A stretch of 64,000 nucleotides of DNA from Rhodobacteraceae bacterium HTCC2083 (lineage in GTDB: Bacteria; Pseudomonadota; Alphaproteobacteria; Rhodobacterales; Rhodobacteraceae), in assembly GCA_000156115.1 (NCBI GenBank), contig DS995276.1, positions 872,017-936,016 on the forward strand, given 5' to 3'. Below the pieces are notes generated by a model. That model saw nothing but the letters and a program-made list of their open reading frames with translations, was not told the origin of the DNA and made no database searches. Both the position numbers and the translations under genes were made by a program. Below are positions 19,269 to 28,423 of this stretch, piece by piece. Every line of letters starts with the position of its first letter. The first letter of the stretch is position 1.

Positions 19269-19880
19269 ATGCAAAAGACCGATTTCAAGAAATACCTAAA
19301 ATCGCTTTATGTGCTAAGCGCGAAACACTTCGCAATTGTCGATGTTCCAAAGATGAATTTTATCAATATCGATGGAGCAGGTATCCCGGAAGGCCTTGCG
19401 TTTGCGGAAGCCGTTTCGTGGCTTTACTCGATCAATTATCCGTTGAAATTCCTGTCCAAGCAGATTTTGCAAAAGGACTACTTTGTTTCACCTTTGGAAA
19501 GGCTTTGGTGCGCGGACGACATGTTCGCCTACACCGAAGGTCGCAAAGAAGATTGGCTTTGGAGCATGATGATCATGCAGCCCGATTAGATAACTTATGA
19601 TATCTTTGAGCAAAGCTTAGAGAAAGCGAAAAAGGGGCTTGGGAGTGCGCCTGCGTCACTGAGGTTTGAGACTTACGATGAGGGTCTTAGTGTTCAAATC
19701 CTCCATATTGGGCCCTGTAGCGAAGAAGCCTCGACAATCGCGCGACTGCACAACAACTTCATCCCCGAAAATGGGTTAAAGGAGACAGGGCATCATCACG
19801 AGATATATCTAAGAGATCCGCGAAAGACAGAACCTGAAAAACTCAAAACAGTGCTGCGGCAGCCTGTAAAGCGGGTCTAG
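19269..19880 (+). pseudogene. GyrI-like small-molecule-binding protein interrupted by TAG
   Basis: The first half, MQKTDFKKYLKSLY onward with RLWCADDMFAY and WLWSMMIMQPD, is typical of GyrI-like domain proteins of about 200 residues. At 19587-19589 a TAG stands where the family normally has Trp (MQP-D/E-W-I-T), and the frame then continues intact: ITYDIFEQSLEKAKKGLG, VQILHIGPCSEEA, HHHEIYLRDPRKTEPEKLKT. A single TGG to TAG change is the simplest explanation. The 3' end overlaps the convergent neighbour by four bases. Confidence 0.8.
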
Positions 19881-20986
19881 CCAGCGTTCATTTCAGTGAG
19901 GCTCGTCAAACCAGTTTGGGCCATGGCGATGCTCAACTCGTCGCTAAAAACATCCCAAAGCTTGGCAAGCCCCGCTTCCCCACCCGCCGCAATCGCGAAC
20001 TGTAGCACACGTCCGAAGAACACGTAGTCCGCACCCGCGTGCAGCGCTTTCAAAGCATCCTCGCCTGAACGTAATCCACTATCAAAAAAAATCGGGTAGT
20101 CAGATCCAAGTGCTGCGCGCATCGCAGGCAGCAGACTAAAAGGCGAAGGAGCACTTTCGAGTTGGCGTGCGCCGTGGCTCGACACTTGAACAGCATCGAC
20201 GCCTGCATTGCGAAGACTCACGGCGTCTTCGACATCAAGCACCCCTTTCACAACCAGATTACCGTCCCAAGCATCGCGCAAGCGCTTGAGCGTCTCCCAA
20301 TCCGCTCGCGCGCGACTTTCGGTGCGGTCAAACTCGTAGCCATCCATCTCGAAGTTCGCCATTTGCGGTTTCCCCGCGAAGAGGGCCGATAAGGACCAAT
20401 GAGGGTGCAACGCAAAATCGATAAATTGCTTAGGGCCTATTCGAAACGGCATCTTGAACCCATGACGCAACTCACGCGGACGACGCCCTACTTCCGGCAC
20501 ATCTGCGGTCAGAACCAACGTTTCGTAACCAGCCGCTTTGGCACGTTCCACCAGTTTAAACGTGCCAACACCCTCGCCACTAAAGTAGAGTTGAAACCAT
20601 GCGTGACCCTCAGCGACTTCGATGATCTTTTCCATCGGGGTCGAGGCAACAGTAGACACGCCATGAGGCACTTCATACTTCGCAGCCAAGCGCGCGAGCA
20701 TCAGGTCAGCACCAATACCAGACAGATTGCACATGCCCATCGGCGCAATCCCAAAAGGACGCCGACAGGGTTTGCCAAACAGGGTGGTAGAGAGTGAACG
20801 CTCGCTCACATCTCGTAGAATACGCGGACGCAAAGTTGCGCCATCCAACGCTGCTCGATTGCGCAGAGCACCCGTCTCTTCCCCAGCACCTCCATCGATG
20901 TAGTCAAATATCATCCAAGGCAGGTGCCGTTTGGCAAGCCGCCGCGCATCACTTGCAGAGTGGATATGCGCGGCGGCTCTACTCAT
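19877..20986 (-). CDS. slcD: FMN-dependent alpha-hydroxy-acid dehydrogenase, probable sulfolactate dehydrogenase
   Basis: 369 residues of the L-lactate/mandelate dehydrogenase family: FDYIDGGAGEE near the N-terminus, PFGIAPMGMCN for FMN binding, the Lys in LVVKGVLDVEDA, and the catalytic His-Gly in VSSHGARQLESAPS. The general reaction is oxidation of a 2-hydroxy acid to a 2-oxo acid. Because its start overlaps the comE stop (TAATG), the likely substrate is sulfolactate, giving sulfopyruvate, as described for SlcD of Roseovarius. The substrate is inferred from context. Confidence 0.75.
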   Translation of the reverse strand: MSRAAAHIHSASDARRLAKRHLPWMIFDYIDGGAGEETGALRNRAALDGATLRPRILRDVSERSLSTTLFGKPCRRPFGIAPMGMCNLSGIGADLMLARLAAKYEVPHGVSTVASTPMEKIIEVAEGHAWFQLYFSGEGVGTFKLVERAKAAGYETLVLTADVPEVGRRPRELRHGFKMPFRIGPKQFIDFALHPHWSLSALFAGKPQMANFEMDGYEFDRTESRARADWETLKRLRDAWDGNLVVKGVLDVEDAVSLRNAGVDAVQVSSHGARQLESAPSPFSLLPAMRAALGSDYPIFFDSGLRSGEDALKALHAGADYVFFGRVLQFAIAAGGEAGLAKLWDVFSDELSIAMAQTGLTSLTEMNAG

Positions 20987-21540
20987 TAGGCTTTGACCGC
21001 TTCCATGAAGCGATGACGGATCACAACAGGATCAAGCGTGATAACAGGCAGCTTGATGTTGCCGCTGTCACACTTGCAAACAATGATCGTCATTTCGTCA
21101 CTATCAATCGCGGATTTCAGCACTGGACCAAGATCCTTGTCCTGCACTTCGATCACGGTGTCGCAGCCACACGCGCGCGCAACATCTGTCAAGTTCGTCT
21201 TCATACCCGCATAAGTCGGTTGATCACCTGTGGAGCCGTAAGAACCATTGTCGATGATCAAAAGCGTGTAGTTGCCCGTCGCGTTGTTCGCGATTGTCGG
21301 CAGCGTACCGAGGTTGGTCAAGACAGAGCCGTCCCCATCAATGGAGATCACAGGCTTGTCCTGCGCCAGCGCAAGGCCGAAACCGATGGAGGAGCTAAGA
21401 CCCATTGTGCCGAGCATATAGAAGTTACGCTCGTTATCGTCGATCATGTGCAGCTCTTGGCTGGGCAGGCCGATGTTACACACCACAAGATGCGGGTTAA
21501 GGATCGGGGCAATTTCTTTTAAGATTTCTGAACGGATCAT
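20986..21540 (-). CDS. comE: Sulfopyruvate decarboxylase subunit beta
   Basis: 184 residues. The thiamine-diphosphate-binding motif IDGDGSVLTNLGTLPTIANN is visible at about 70-90, with GTMGLSSSIGFGLALAQ before it. This is the cofactor-binding half of a split ThDP decarboxylase; with ComD it converts sulfopyruvate to sulfoacetaldehyde and CO2. The start overlaps the comD stop by 4 bp and the stop overlaps slcD, so subunits are made in a coupled way. Confidence 0.88.
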   Translation of the reverse strand: MIRSEILKEIAPILNPHLVVCNIGLPSQELHMIDDNERNFYMLGTMGLSSSIGFGLALAQDKPVISIDGDGSVLTNLGTLPTIANNATGNYTLLIIDNGSYGSTGDQPTYAGMKTNLTDVARACGCDTVIEVQDKDLGPVLKSAIDSDEMTIIVCKCDSGNIKLPVITLDPVVIRHRFMEAVKA

Positions 21541-22043
21541 TGGTCGCCGTAGCCTCCCCAGAAGTTCGCATCTGTCAGGATCGCGACAGGCTTGTTGCAC
21601 ATGAATGTGTATTTCAGAATGTTGTCGAATTCTTCGACATCTTTCTGCCAGTGGAAGTGATACGTTGGGATGTTCATCTGAGCGAGCAACGCTTTAGTGT
21701 GCACAGCCATTTCAACTTGGCATGCCACAGGCTCGCGCAATTCACCGCGGTAACTGATGATCATTGGCAAAGGCATGCGATAGAACTGTGTCAACGTCGC
21801 GAGCGTATTGATTGTCACACCAATCGCTGTGTTCTGCATGATGATCGCAGGACGTTTGCCGCCCATGAATGCACCAGCGCACAGGCCCATGCCTTCGTCC
21901 TCTTTGTTGGACGGGATGTGAAAGATGTCCTCGCGGTTCTCTACCTCTTCGATCACACCGGCCAGTTGCTTGCAGGGCACTGTTGTGACGAAAGAGACAT
22001 CGTTCGCGACAAGATCGTCTACGATCTTTTTGTCGATGTTCAT
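21537..22043 (-). CDS. comD: Sulfopyruvate decarboxylase subunit alpha
   Basis: 168 residues forming the Pyr half of the split ThDP enzyme: VSFVTTVPCKQLAGVIEE, the conserved glutamate region SNKEDEGMGLCAGA and MQNTAIGVTINTLATL. Sulfopyruvate decarboxylase and phosphonopyruvate decarboxylase halves are similar; the hpsN neighbour supports the sulfonate reading. It lies 39 bp after the zinc alcohol dehydrogenase. Confidence 0.88.
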   Translation of the reverse strand: MNIDKKIVDDLVANDVSFVTTVPCKQLAGVIEEVENREDIFHIPSNKEDEGMGLCAGAFMGGKRPAIIMQNTAIGVTINTLATLTQFYRMPLPMIISYRGELREPVACQVEMAVHTKALLAQMNIPTYHFHWQKDVEEFDNILKYTFMCNKPVAILTDANFWGGYGDQ

Positions 22044-22082
22044 GGTGTCGGTTCCTTTGTTTACGTATTCATGTCTGTTCGT

Positions 22083-23063
22083 TTATGCCCAAGGATCAAG
22101 GATGATCTTCGGGGCCGCAACCTTACCCGTACGCAGGTCTTTGAAGGCTTGAAACCCATCGCTCAGCGCGCGTTTTTCGGTCCAATCGAGAGGGCCAAGT
22201 TTGCCATCAAAGATAGCCTGCGCGGTATCGCGGAAATCTTGCATGGTGTAGGTGTAGGTGCCGATGAAGGTCACCTCCTGCAAGGTGGCATAGCGCACAT
22301 CAAAGCCCTCTGCACTATCGCCAAGACCCACATGCGCAATCACGCCGCCTGGCATCACACAGGCAGAAGCAGAGGCGCGGGTCGCACCGTAGCCGACCGC
22401 GTCAATCACGGTCTCGAAACTGCCAGATGCGTTCGCCATAGTCGCTTGTCCGCAGGTCTCAGTAAGGAAAGCACGGCGTGCATCATTCGGCTCCGCAATC
22501 GTCACATCGCGCGCACCCATGGCTTTCAGCGCCAGCGCAGCGGCAAGACCAATGGCACCGCCCCCAATCACCAGCGCGCGGCGCTCCATGCTGGGATGCA
22601 AAGCTTCCAGCGCGAGACGCGCGGTGTGCCAACTCACGGCCAAAGGTTCGGCAAGCGCGGCTTTGTCCATGGGAATAGCATCTGGCACAGTCACCAGATT
22701 GCTGTCCGGCATCGCGACATACTGTGCAAAGGCACCCTCGCGCGGAGGCATGGAAATGATCTGACGATCTGGGCAAATATTCTCGCGGCCCGCTTTACAA
22801 GCTGCGCAAGTGCCACAACTCACCAAAGGATTCACAGTGACACGGCGACCATTTTGCACGCCTCCAACAATCGTGCCAGCCGCCTCATGCCCCAAGATCA
22901 GTGGCGCGGGGCGCCGCGCGTCGTGGCCCAGATAGGCGTGCATATCAGAGCCGCAAATACCAACGGCCTCGATCTTGATCAAATGGGTGTCCGAACCTGC
23001 AACCGGGTCCGGCATATCGCGGTAATTCAGCGTTTCAACGCCATCATAAACCAGTGCTTTCAT
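22083..23063 (-). CDS. Zinc-dependent alcohol dehydrogenase (DHPS 2-dehydrogenase candidate)
   Basis: 326-residue medium-chain dehydrogenase. Catalytic zinc ligands are in GICGSDMHAYLGHDARRP and LILGHEAAG; the structural zinc loop is CGTCAACKAGRENIC; the NAD fold is VIGGGAIGLAAALALK. In dihydroxypropanesulfonate (DHPS) degraders, two alcohol dehydrogenases (HpsO, HpsP) interconvert the DHPS enantiomers through the 2-keto form, and this gene fits one of them. I do not assign which. The start overlaps the SDR stop by 4 bp. Confidence 0.7.
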   Translation of the reverse strand: MKALVYDGVETLNYRDMPDPVAGSDTHLIKIEAVGICGSDMHAYLGHDARRPAPLILGHEAAGTIVGGVQNGRRVTVNPLVSCGTCAACKAGRENICPDRQIISMPPREGAFAQYVAMPDSNLVTVPDAIPMDKAALAEPLAVSWHTARLALEALHPSMERRALVIGGGAIGLAAALALKAMGARDVTIAEPNDARRAFLTETCGQATMANASGSFETVIDAVGYGATRASASACVMPGGVIAHVGLGDSAEGFDVRYATLQEVTFIGTYTYTMQDFRDTAQAIFDGKLGPLDWTEKRALSDGFQAFKDLRTGKVAAPKIILDPWA

Positions 23064-23821
23064 TTCGCCGTAAACCCCCCATCTACCATCAAGACTTGCC
23101 CTGTAACATAGGATGACGCATCCGAGCAGAGAAACAGCAATGGCCCATCCATATCTTCCATGGTGCCATTGCGCCCAGCGCAGGTTTGCGCCGCATTGCG
23201 TGCAGCGCGCTCTGCGTCGTCAAAGACGGCTGCAGTCAGTTCCGTCGGAAAAAACCCGGGGCCAATCGCGTTGGCGGTGATGCCATCTTTGGACCACGCC
23301 TCAGCCATCGCGCGGGTCATTTGACCAACGCCGCCCTTGCTTGCCCCATAAGCAATCCCACCGGGAAAAGCGCGCGTAGTTTGAAGGGAGGCGAAATTCA
23401 CTATACGTCCCCAACCCTTCGCCTTCATCGCAGGCACCATGGCTTGACTGATGAAGAACGGCGCCGACAGGTTCAGCGCCAGCGTTTGATCCCAACCCTC
23501 TGCTGTCACATCATCCGCTGGTTCGCGCGTGTTCACACCAGCAGCGTGGATAACGATATCTGGCGCGCCAAAGGGTTGCGATATCGCATGCACCAAAGCC
23601 TCAACACCAGAGCGAGCAGCAACGTCCGCGACGATGCTCGCGGCCCCCTCACCCAGCTCAGCTTGTAGACCATCCAAAGCTTCCTTGCGACGTGCGACAC
23701 CGACAACATATGCGCCGGCAGCCGCTAGAGTCACCGCCGCACGCCGACCGATGCCAGAACTCGCGCCAGTGACACAAGCCACCTTGCCAGTCAGATCAAA
23801 AAGGTCGCGCGGATCAGACAT
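23060..23821 (-). CDS. Short-chain dehydrogenase (DHPS 2-dehydrogenase candidate)
   Basis: 253 residues of the classical SDR type: TGASSGIGRRAAVTLA for NAD(P), NFASLQTTRAFPGGIAYGASKGG with the Ser-Tyr-Lys catalytic set, and a C-terminal VTGQVLMVDGGFTAK. Together with the zinc dehydrogenase it probably racemises DHPS by oxidation and reduction at C2. One base separates it from hpsN. Function is from operon context. Confidence 0.72.
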   Translation of the reverse strand: MSDPRDLFDLTGKVACVTGASSGIGRRAAVTLAAAGAYVVGVARRKEALDGLQAELGEGAASIVADVAARSGVEALVHAISQPFGAPDIVIHAAGVNTREPADDVTAEGWDQTLALNLSAPFFISQAMVPAMKAKGWGRIVNFASLQTTRAFPGGIAYGASKGGVGQMTRAMAEAWSKDGITANAIGPGFFPTELTAAVFDDAERAARNAAQTCAGRNGTMEDMDGPLLFLCSDASSYVTGQVLMVDGGFTAK

Positions 23822-23822
23822 T

Positions 23823-25130
23823 TTAGCCCTCAGCGCTTAGGTCAAAGTTTTCGCCCGGGAAGTATTTCGCAAGGCGCACATCAGCGGCGCGCGCGTGCCC
23901 TTCCATTCCTTCAAGGCGTGAAATACGAGCTGTCGCCTCGGCCACCCGCTTGGATGCATCACGGGTTGTGCGCTGCCATGTGACGATCTTCATATATTTG
24001 TGCACGCTCAAACCGCCTGTGTAACCAGCAGCGCCAGAGGTCGGCAAAACGTGGTTCGTACCAGACGCTTTGTCGCCATAGGACACGGTCGTTTCTTCGC
24101 CAAGGAACAGAGAGCCGTAGCAAGACAGTGTATCGAGCCACCAATCGAGATCTTCGGCCTGTACTGTGAGGTGCTCTGGCGCGTATTCGTCGGAGCATTT
24201 AGCCATATCGATCCGATTTTCGCAGATGATCACCTCTGCATAGTCTCGCCACGCCGCAAATGCGTTCTCACGGTTTGTCTCTGGCAAATCGTCAATCAGG
24301 CCCGGAACCATCTCCATCACTTTTTCCGCTAATGCGCGATCATCCGTCACCAACCAAACTGGCGAATTATACCCATGCTCTGCCTGAGACACGAGATCCG
24401 TCGCCACGATATGCGCGTCTGCAGTTTTATCGGCAAGGATCAAACTGTCCGTCGGGCCCGCGATCATATCAATACCCACTCGACCAAAGAGGATACGCTT
24501 GGCTTCGGCCACGAACTGATTGCCGGGACCTACAAGAATGTTGGCTTTCGGCAACCCAAACAAACCAAAGGTCATCGCTGCAACGCCCTGAACACCGCCC
24601 ATCGCCATAATTTTATCCGCACCACAAATATGTGCCGCGTAAACAATCGCGGGTGCAATCCCAACGTCTGGGCGCGGTGGAGAGCAGGCCGTGATGTGAT
24701 GGCAACCCGCAACTTTCGCGGTGGTCACTGTCATAATTGCAGAGGCGATGTGGCTGTAGCGACCTCCTGGCACATAGCAACCAGCCGCATCAACTGGGAT
24801 CGCTTTCTGACCAGCAATAAAGCCCGGCTCAATCTCCATCTCGACATCTGTGAGCGTGGATTTCTGCTTTTCAGCAAACCGGCGAACGTTGTCATGGGCA
24901 AAGCGAATGTCCGCTTTCAGTTTTTCCGGCACCAAGGCAATCGCTGCGTCGATCTCTGCCTGAGTAAGTAACACGGACCCTTCGAAGCGATCGAACTTCG
25001 TCGCATATTCGAGCGCTTTTGCGTCGCCACCTGCTTCAATGTCATCAAGGATGCCTTTGACCGTGTCATGAACTTCGGATGCACCTGAGCTAGAGGTCAG
25101 AGTTGCCTTCTTCAAATATTCGCGAGTCAT
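23823..25130 (-). CDS. hpsN: Sulfopropanediol 3-dehydrogenase (HisD family)
   Basis: 435 residues of the histidinol dehydrogenase fold: VDAAGCYVPGGRYSHIAS, ILVGPGNQFVAEAKR, EHLTVQAEDLDWWL and SGTNHVLPTSGAAGYTGGLS. A family paralogue, HpsN, oxidises (R)-DHPS in two steps to sulfolactate. The six-gene operon with comDE makes that far more likely than histidine synthesis. It is the first gene of the operon, behind a LacI-type operator. The ATG at 25130 gives the usual MTREYLKKA start. Confidence 0.85.
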   Translation of the reverse strand: MTREYLKKATLTSSSGASEVHDTVKGILDDIEAGGDAKALEYATKFDRFEGSVLLTQAEIDAAIALVPEKLKADIRFAHDNVRRFAEKQKSTLTDVEMEIEPGFIAGQKAIPVDAAGCYVPGGRYSHIASAIMTVTTAKVAGCHHITACSPPRPDVGIAPAIVYAAHICGADKIMAMGGVQGVAAMTFGLFGLPKANILVGPGNQFVAEAKRILFGRVGIDMIAGPTDSLILADKTADAHIVATDLVSQAEHGYNSPVWLVTDDRALAEKVMEMVPGLIDDLPETNRENAFAAWRDYAEVIICENRIDMAKCSDEYAPEHLTVQAEDLDWWLDTLSCYGSLFLGEETTVSYGDKASGTNHVLPTSGAAGYTGGLSVHKYMKIVTWQRTTRDASKRVAEATARISRLEGMEGHARAADVRLAKYFPGENFDLSAEG

Positions 25131-25196
25131 GGGCGGAAATCCTATCGGGTATGAGCGTTTGATTCTTGCTCGCAACATACCTTCGGCAAATCAAAA

Positions 25197-25210
25197 TGCA
25201 AGCGCTTACA
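25197..25210. promoter_or_regulatory. LacI/GalR-type operator between hpsN and ridA-like gene
   Basis: TGCAAGCGCTTACA fits the LacI-family consensus TGNAANCGNTTNCA at every fixed position. It lies 67 bp before hpsN and 120 bp before the divergent RidA gene, so one repressor could control both directions. No LacI-type gene is present in the window. Confidence 0.65.
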
Positions 25211-25329
25211 TTTGCGTTCGGAAAATCTGCATTTGTTAGATCTCTTGCAAGGGACGATGCCGTAAGGCAAGGCTAGCGCAAACAAAGCTGACCCAGCGCG
25301 GCGGCTTGCAAACGGAAAAGGAAAAGACA

Positions 25330-25671
25330 ATGATTGAACGGATCGGCACTGGCGTGCGCTCTTCTAAGATCGTGAAACATAATGGTGTCGCCTACATCAC
25401 CGGCCAAGTCGGCGAAGGCGCGACCATTCAGGATCAAACCATAGAATGCCTGAGCCGCGTTGATGCTTTGCTGACCGAGGCGGGATCGTCGCGCGAGAAG
25501 ATGTTGCGCGTGACGATCTGGCTTGCAGATATGAGCGACTTTGACGGTCTCAACGAAGTATGGAACGCTTGGGTTCCAGCGGGACATTCCCCTGCACGCG
25601 CTTGCGGTGAAGCAAAGCTGGCACGCACAGAGTTGAAGGTCGAAGTCATCGTGGACGCGGCATACGACTAG
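25330..25671 (+). CDS. RidA family protein
   Basis: 113 residues of the YjgF/YER057c/UK114 fold: VRSSKIVKHNGVAYITGQV at the start and SPARACGEAKLARTELKVEV with the conserved Arg near the end. RidA proteins hydrolyse reactive enamine/imine intermediates; subgroup members also act in catabolic pathways. It is divergent from the sulfonate operon and 78 bp upstream of adhC. AAGGAAAAG precedes the ATG. Confidence 0.88.
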   Translation: MIERIGTGVRSSKIVKHNGVAYITGQVGEGATIQDQTIECLSRVDALLTEAGSSREKMLRVTIWLADMSDFDGLNEVWNAWVPAGHSPARACGEAKLARTELKVEVIVDAAYD

Positions 25672-25749
25672 ATCCGGCTCAACATGCTTGCTTTTAACAG
25701 ATGTGCAGTTAGCTTGACGATCGAAAAATAGAATTTGGAAGGAAAACTC

Positions 25750-26862
25750 ATGAGAACTCGCGCTGCTGTGGCCGTAGCCGCCGGACAACCGCTTGAAGTG
25801 ATGGACGTGAACCTAGAAGGCCCGCGTGCAGGTGAGGTGTTGGTTGAGATCAAAGCAACAGGGCTATGCCACACCGACGAGTTCACACGTTCCGGGGATG
25901 ATCCAGAAGGCATCTTTCCTGCGATCCTCGGCCATGAAGGTGCAGGCATTGTGATTGAGGTTGGTGAAGGCGTAACGTCGCTTGAAGTGGGCGATCATGT
26001 AATCCCGCTCTACACGCCAGAGTGTCGTGAGTGCGAGTATTGCCTTAACCCCAAGACTAACCTGTGCCAGAAGATCCGTAGCACCCAAGGCGCCGGTTTG
26101 TTGCCGGACGGCTCTACACGTTTTTCGATGCTCGATGGCACGCCTATTCACCACTACATGGGCTGTTCCACTTTTGCGAACCACACGGTTGTCCCTGAGA
26201 TTGCGCTGGCGAAAGTGCGCAAGGATGCGCCGTTTGACAAGATTTGCTACATCGGCTGTGGCGTTACGACGGGCATTGGTGCCGTGATCAACACGGCCAA
26301 GGTTGAGATTGGCTCGACAGCAATTGTCTTCGGACTTGGCGGTATTGGCCTTAACGTGATCCAAGGCCTACGCCTTGCAGGTGCAGATCAGATTGTTGGC
26401 GTTGATCTGAATGACGGCAAGGTTGAGATGGGCACGCGCTTTGGCATGACCGACTTCGTGAACCCCTCCAAAGTAGATGGAGATCTGGTCGCGCATCTGG
26501 TTGAGCTCACAGGTGGCGGAGCAGATTACACATTTGATGCAACTGGAAATGTGGGCGTTATGCGTACAGCCCTTGAGGCGGCACACAAAGGTTGGGGCGA
26601 AAGTATTATCATCGGCGTAGCCCCTGCGGGTGCGGAAATTTCGACGCGTCCGTTCCAATTGGTTACAGGTCGTTCCTGGCGCGGCACCGCCTTTGGTGGC
26701 GCATCGGGGCGCACAGATGTTCCCAAAATTGTCGACTGGTACATGGACGGTAAGATCGAGATTGACCCGATGATCACCCATAAGTTGACGTTGGACGAAA
26801 TTAACGATGGCTTCCATCTTATGCACGAAGGTAAATCCATTCGGGCTGTTGTGGAATTTTAA
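25750..26862 (+). CDS. S-(hydroxymethyl)glutathione dehydrogenase / class III alcohol dehydrogenase
   Basis: 370 residues. Catalytic zinc ligands lie in LCHTDEFTRSGDD and ILGHEGAG, structural zinc cysteines in CRECEYCLNPKTNLC, and the NAD fold in VFGLGGIGLNVIQGLRLAG. The C-terminal GRSWRGTAFGGASGRTDVP is typical of class III enzymes that oxidise the formaldehyde-glutathione adduct. A formaldehyde role is general; involvement in sulfonate metabolism is not shown. GGAAGGAAAA lies just before ATG 25750. Confidence 0.92.
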   Translation: MRTRAAVAVAAGQPLEVMDVNLEGPRAGEVLVEIKATGLCHTDEFTRSGDDPEGIFPAILGHEGAGIVIEVGEGVTSLEVGDHVIPLYTPECRECEYCLNPKTNLCQKIRSTQGAGLLPDGSTRFSMLDGTPIHHYMGCSTFANHTVVPEIALAKVRKDAPFDKICYIGCGVTTGIGAVINTAKVEIGSTAIVFGLGGIGLNVIQGLRLAGADQIVGVDLNDGKVEMGTRFGMTDFVNPSKVDGDLVAHLVELTGGGADYTFDATGNVGVMRTALEAAHKGWGESIIIGVAPAGAEISTRPFQLVTGRSWRGTAFGGASGRTDVPKIVDWYMDGKIEIDPMITHKLTLDEINDGFHLMHEGKSIRAVVEF

Positions 26863-27005
26863 TGAACTAGGTACGCGATCTGTCGCATGGGTTGCCTGTG
26901 TGGCAGGTCGCTTTGAGGCTTAGGGCGCGCGATCTCAAAATAGCCAGCGTGCTTGCCGAACAAAAGACCTTTAGAATGTGTTGCGCGATGTGGCGATTTA
27001 CTTTT

Positions 27006-27680
27006 GAACAGCCCCACTTGAGTGGTCCACATTGAGAGTTAGTGCATGATTGGCCGTTGGTACATCAGGCGGCAGCCCAATGCACTGTGTGGCCGTTTGG
27101 TGTTTTAAAATTTTCATCCAGCTTTTGATGATGATTTGGGCTTCACGTAGCGACTAGAAGATTTCGCCTTTAACAGCTCGTCTGTGATCCGCCCGTTGAA
27201 GCTTTCGCAGTACCCGTTCTCACAGGATGACCCAGGTTCGATCTAGGCTGTTTTTGCCTCAACCGTTTTTATCCAATCCCTGACAGACTAAGAGATAAAC
27301 TCCGGGCCATTGTCTGACCTGATGTCACCAGGCACGCCGCGCAAGATAAACAGGTCTGTCAGGGCGTCGACCACTTTGGTCGAGTTGAGCTTTCGTTTTA
27401 CTCGGATCACAAGGCATTCTCGGCTGCGTCCATCCATAGTGTTTAGTGTTCTGAACGCCCTACCATCGTCCGTGCGTTGGTACACGAAGTCATAGGGCCA
27501 GACGTGATTGCGATACTCAGGGCGCAGCCGGATGCTCGAGCCATCATTCAGTCAAAGCCGCCCCTTCTTTGGTTGTTTCTTTGGCAATTTAAGCCCCTCG
27601 CGCCGCCATCAACACGTCAAACCGCCATAATTTCACAAGAAACCCTTCAGGCTTGGGTCTCTTCATGGCCATCTCTGATC
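27006..27680 (-). mobile_element. Degenerate IS3-family insertion sequence remnant
   Basis: On the minus strand, an OrfA-like start (about 27672, MAMKRPKPEGF) runs into pieces of an OrfB integrase: WPYDFVYQRTDDGRAFRTLN and ILRGVPGDIRSDNGPEFIS, then SSCENGYCESFNGRITDELL and NTKRPHSALGCR. Several stops and frame changes interrupt it, and most of OrfA and the start of OrfB are missing, so it is not active. Flanks 26863-27005 and 27681-27889 show no convincing gene. Confidence 0.8.
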
Positions 27681-27889
27681 CTCTGCTGTCCTAAATATAG
27701 GCGCGGACCTCTTCAAAGGGGAAGGCTCACTACATCAAATGCCCAACTTTCTGCACCAGCAACATATTGTTTTTCCACAGAATCGGCCGTTCTTGTCGGC
27801 TATGTGCTAATAGAAAATCGTCGTAGCTTCTTAGTTCTATAATCTCCTACTAGCAGCTGGCTAACTGCTCAGTTGTCAGGTTCTTCACA

Positions 27890-28318
27890 TCAGCTGCCGC
27901 AATAGCTGCACGACTTTGGGTGCACATCAGTGATCGACGTTTCGCTTAATCGCTGAACAAGGTTTTCTTCAATCTCTCCAAGCACGTCCGCGACGCGCGT
28001 CTGAAGATCCCTCTCGATACTGCAATACATTGCTTCAGCGTCTTGTTCGCCGCCAGATACTAACCGTTCATCAAGGGCTATATAGACATCTGCAAGCGTG
28101 ATGCTGTTCGCAGGCTTGGCCAAACTCCAACCGCCTGCATGTCCTTTCACAGACGCCAGCAGACCCGCCTCGCGCAGCTTTCCCAGGACACGGCGCACGA
28201 CGACCGGGTTGGTGCCTGCGTGCTCGGCAATGTCCGCAGATGTGCGCTTTCGCTCAGGATCGCCCGCCATATGGCTGAGCGTATGCAAGGCAAGTGACAG
28301 GCGGGAATTTCGCTTCAT
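27890..28318 (-). CDS. Rrf2 family transcriptional regulator
   Basis: 142 residues. The winged helix starts RLSLALHTLSHMAGDPERK, then SADIAEHAGTNPVVVRRVL and ASVKGHAGGWSLAKP, the standard Rrf2 pattern. The C-terminus carries Cys98 or thereabouts (MYCSIE) and CSYC, but lacks the clear three-Cys cluster of IscR. It is divergent from the DUF6525 gene and ABC transporter operon and may regulate them. Confidence 0.88.
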   Translation of the reverse strand: MKRNSRLSLALHTLSHMAGDPERKRTSADIAEHAGTNPVVVRRVLGKLREAGLLASVKGHAGGWSLAKPANSITLADVYIALDERLVSGGEQDAEAMYCSIERDLQTRVADVLGEIEENLVQRLSETSITDVHPKSCSYCGS

Positions 28319-28423
28319 GTTCAGCGTTCCTTTAACATTTAAAATTAAGTAACAATAGCAGTTGCATGTGTCTAGTAACTGAGTAAGTTGCGTGATCGTT
28401 GTCGTCTTTGATGGAGAGCACCC

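Noticed and set aside
20794-23111. Long plus-strand open frames opposite the sulfonate operon
   Set aside because: They are shadows of the strongly coding minus-strand genes, show no family motifs and have His/Arg-rich composition typical of antisense frames.
23823-25130. Histidine biosynthesis gene hisD
   Set aside because: The fold fits, but no other his gene is near and the gene is fused into an operon with sulfopyruvate decarboxylase subunits, which marks the HpsN paralogue.
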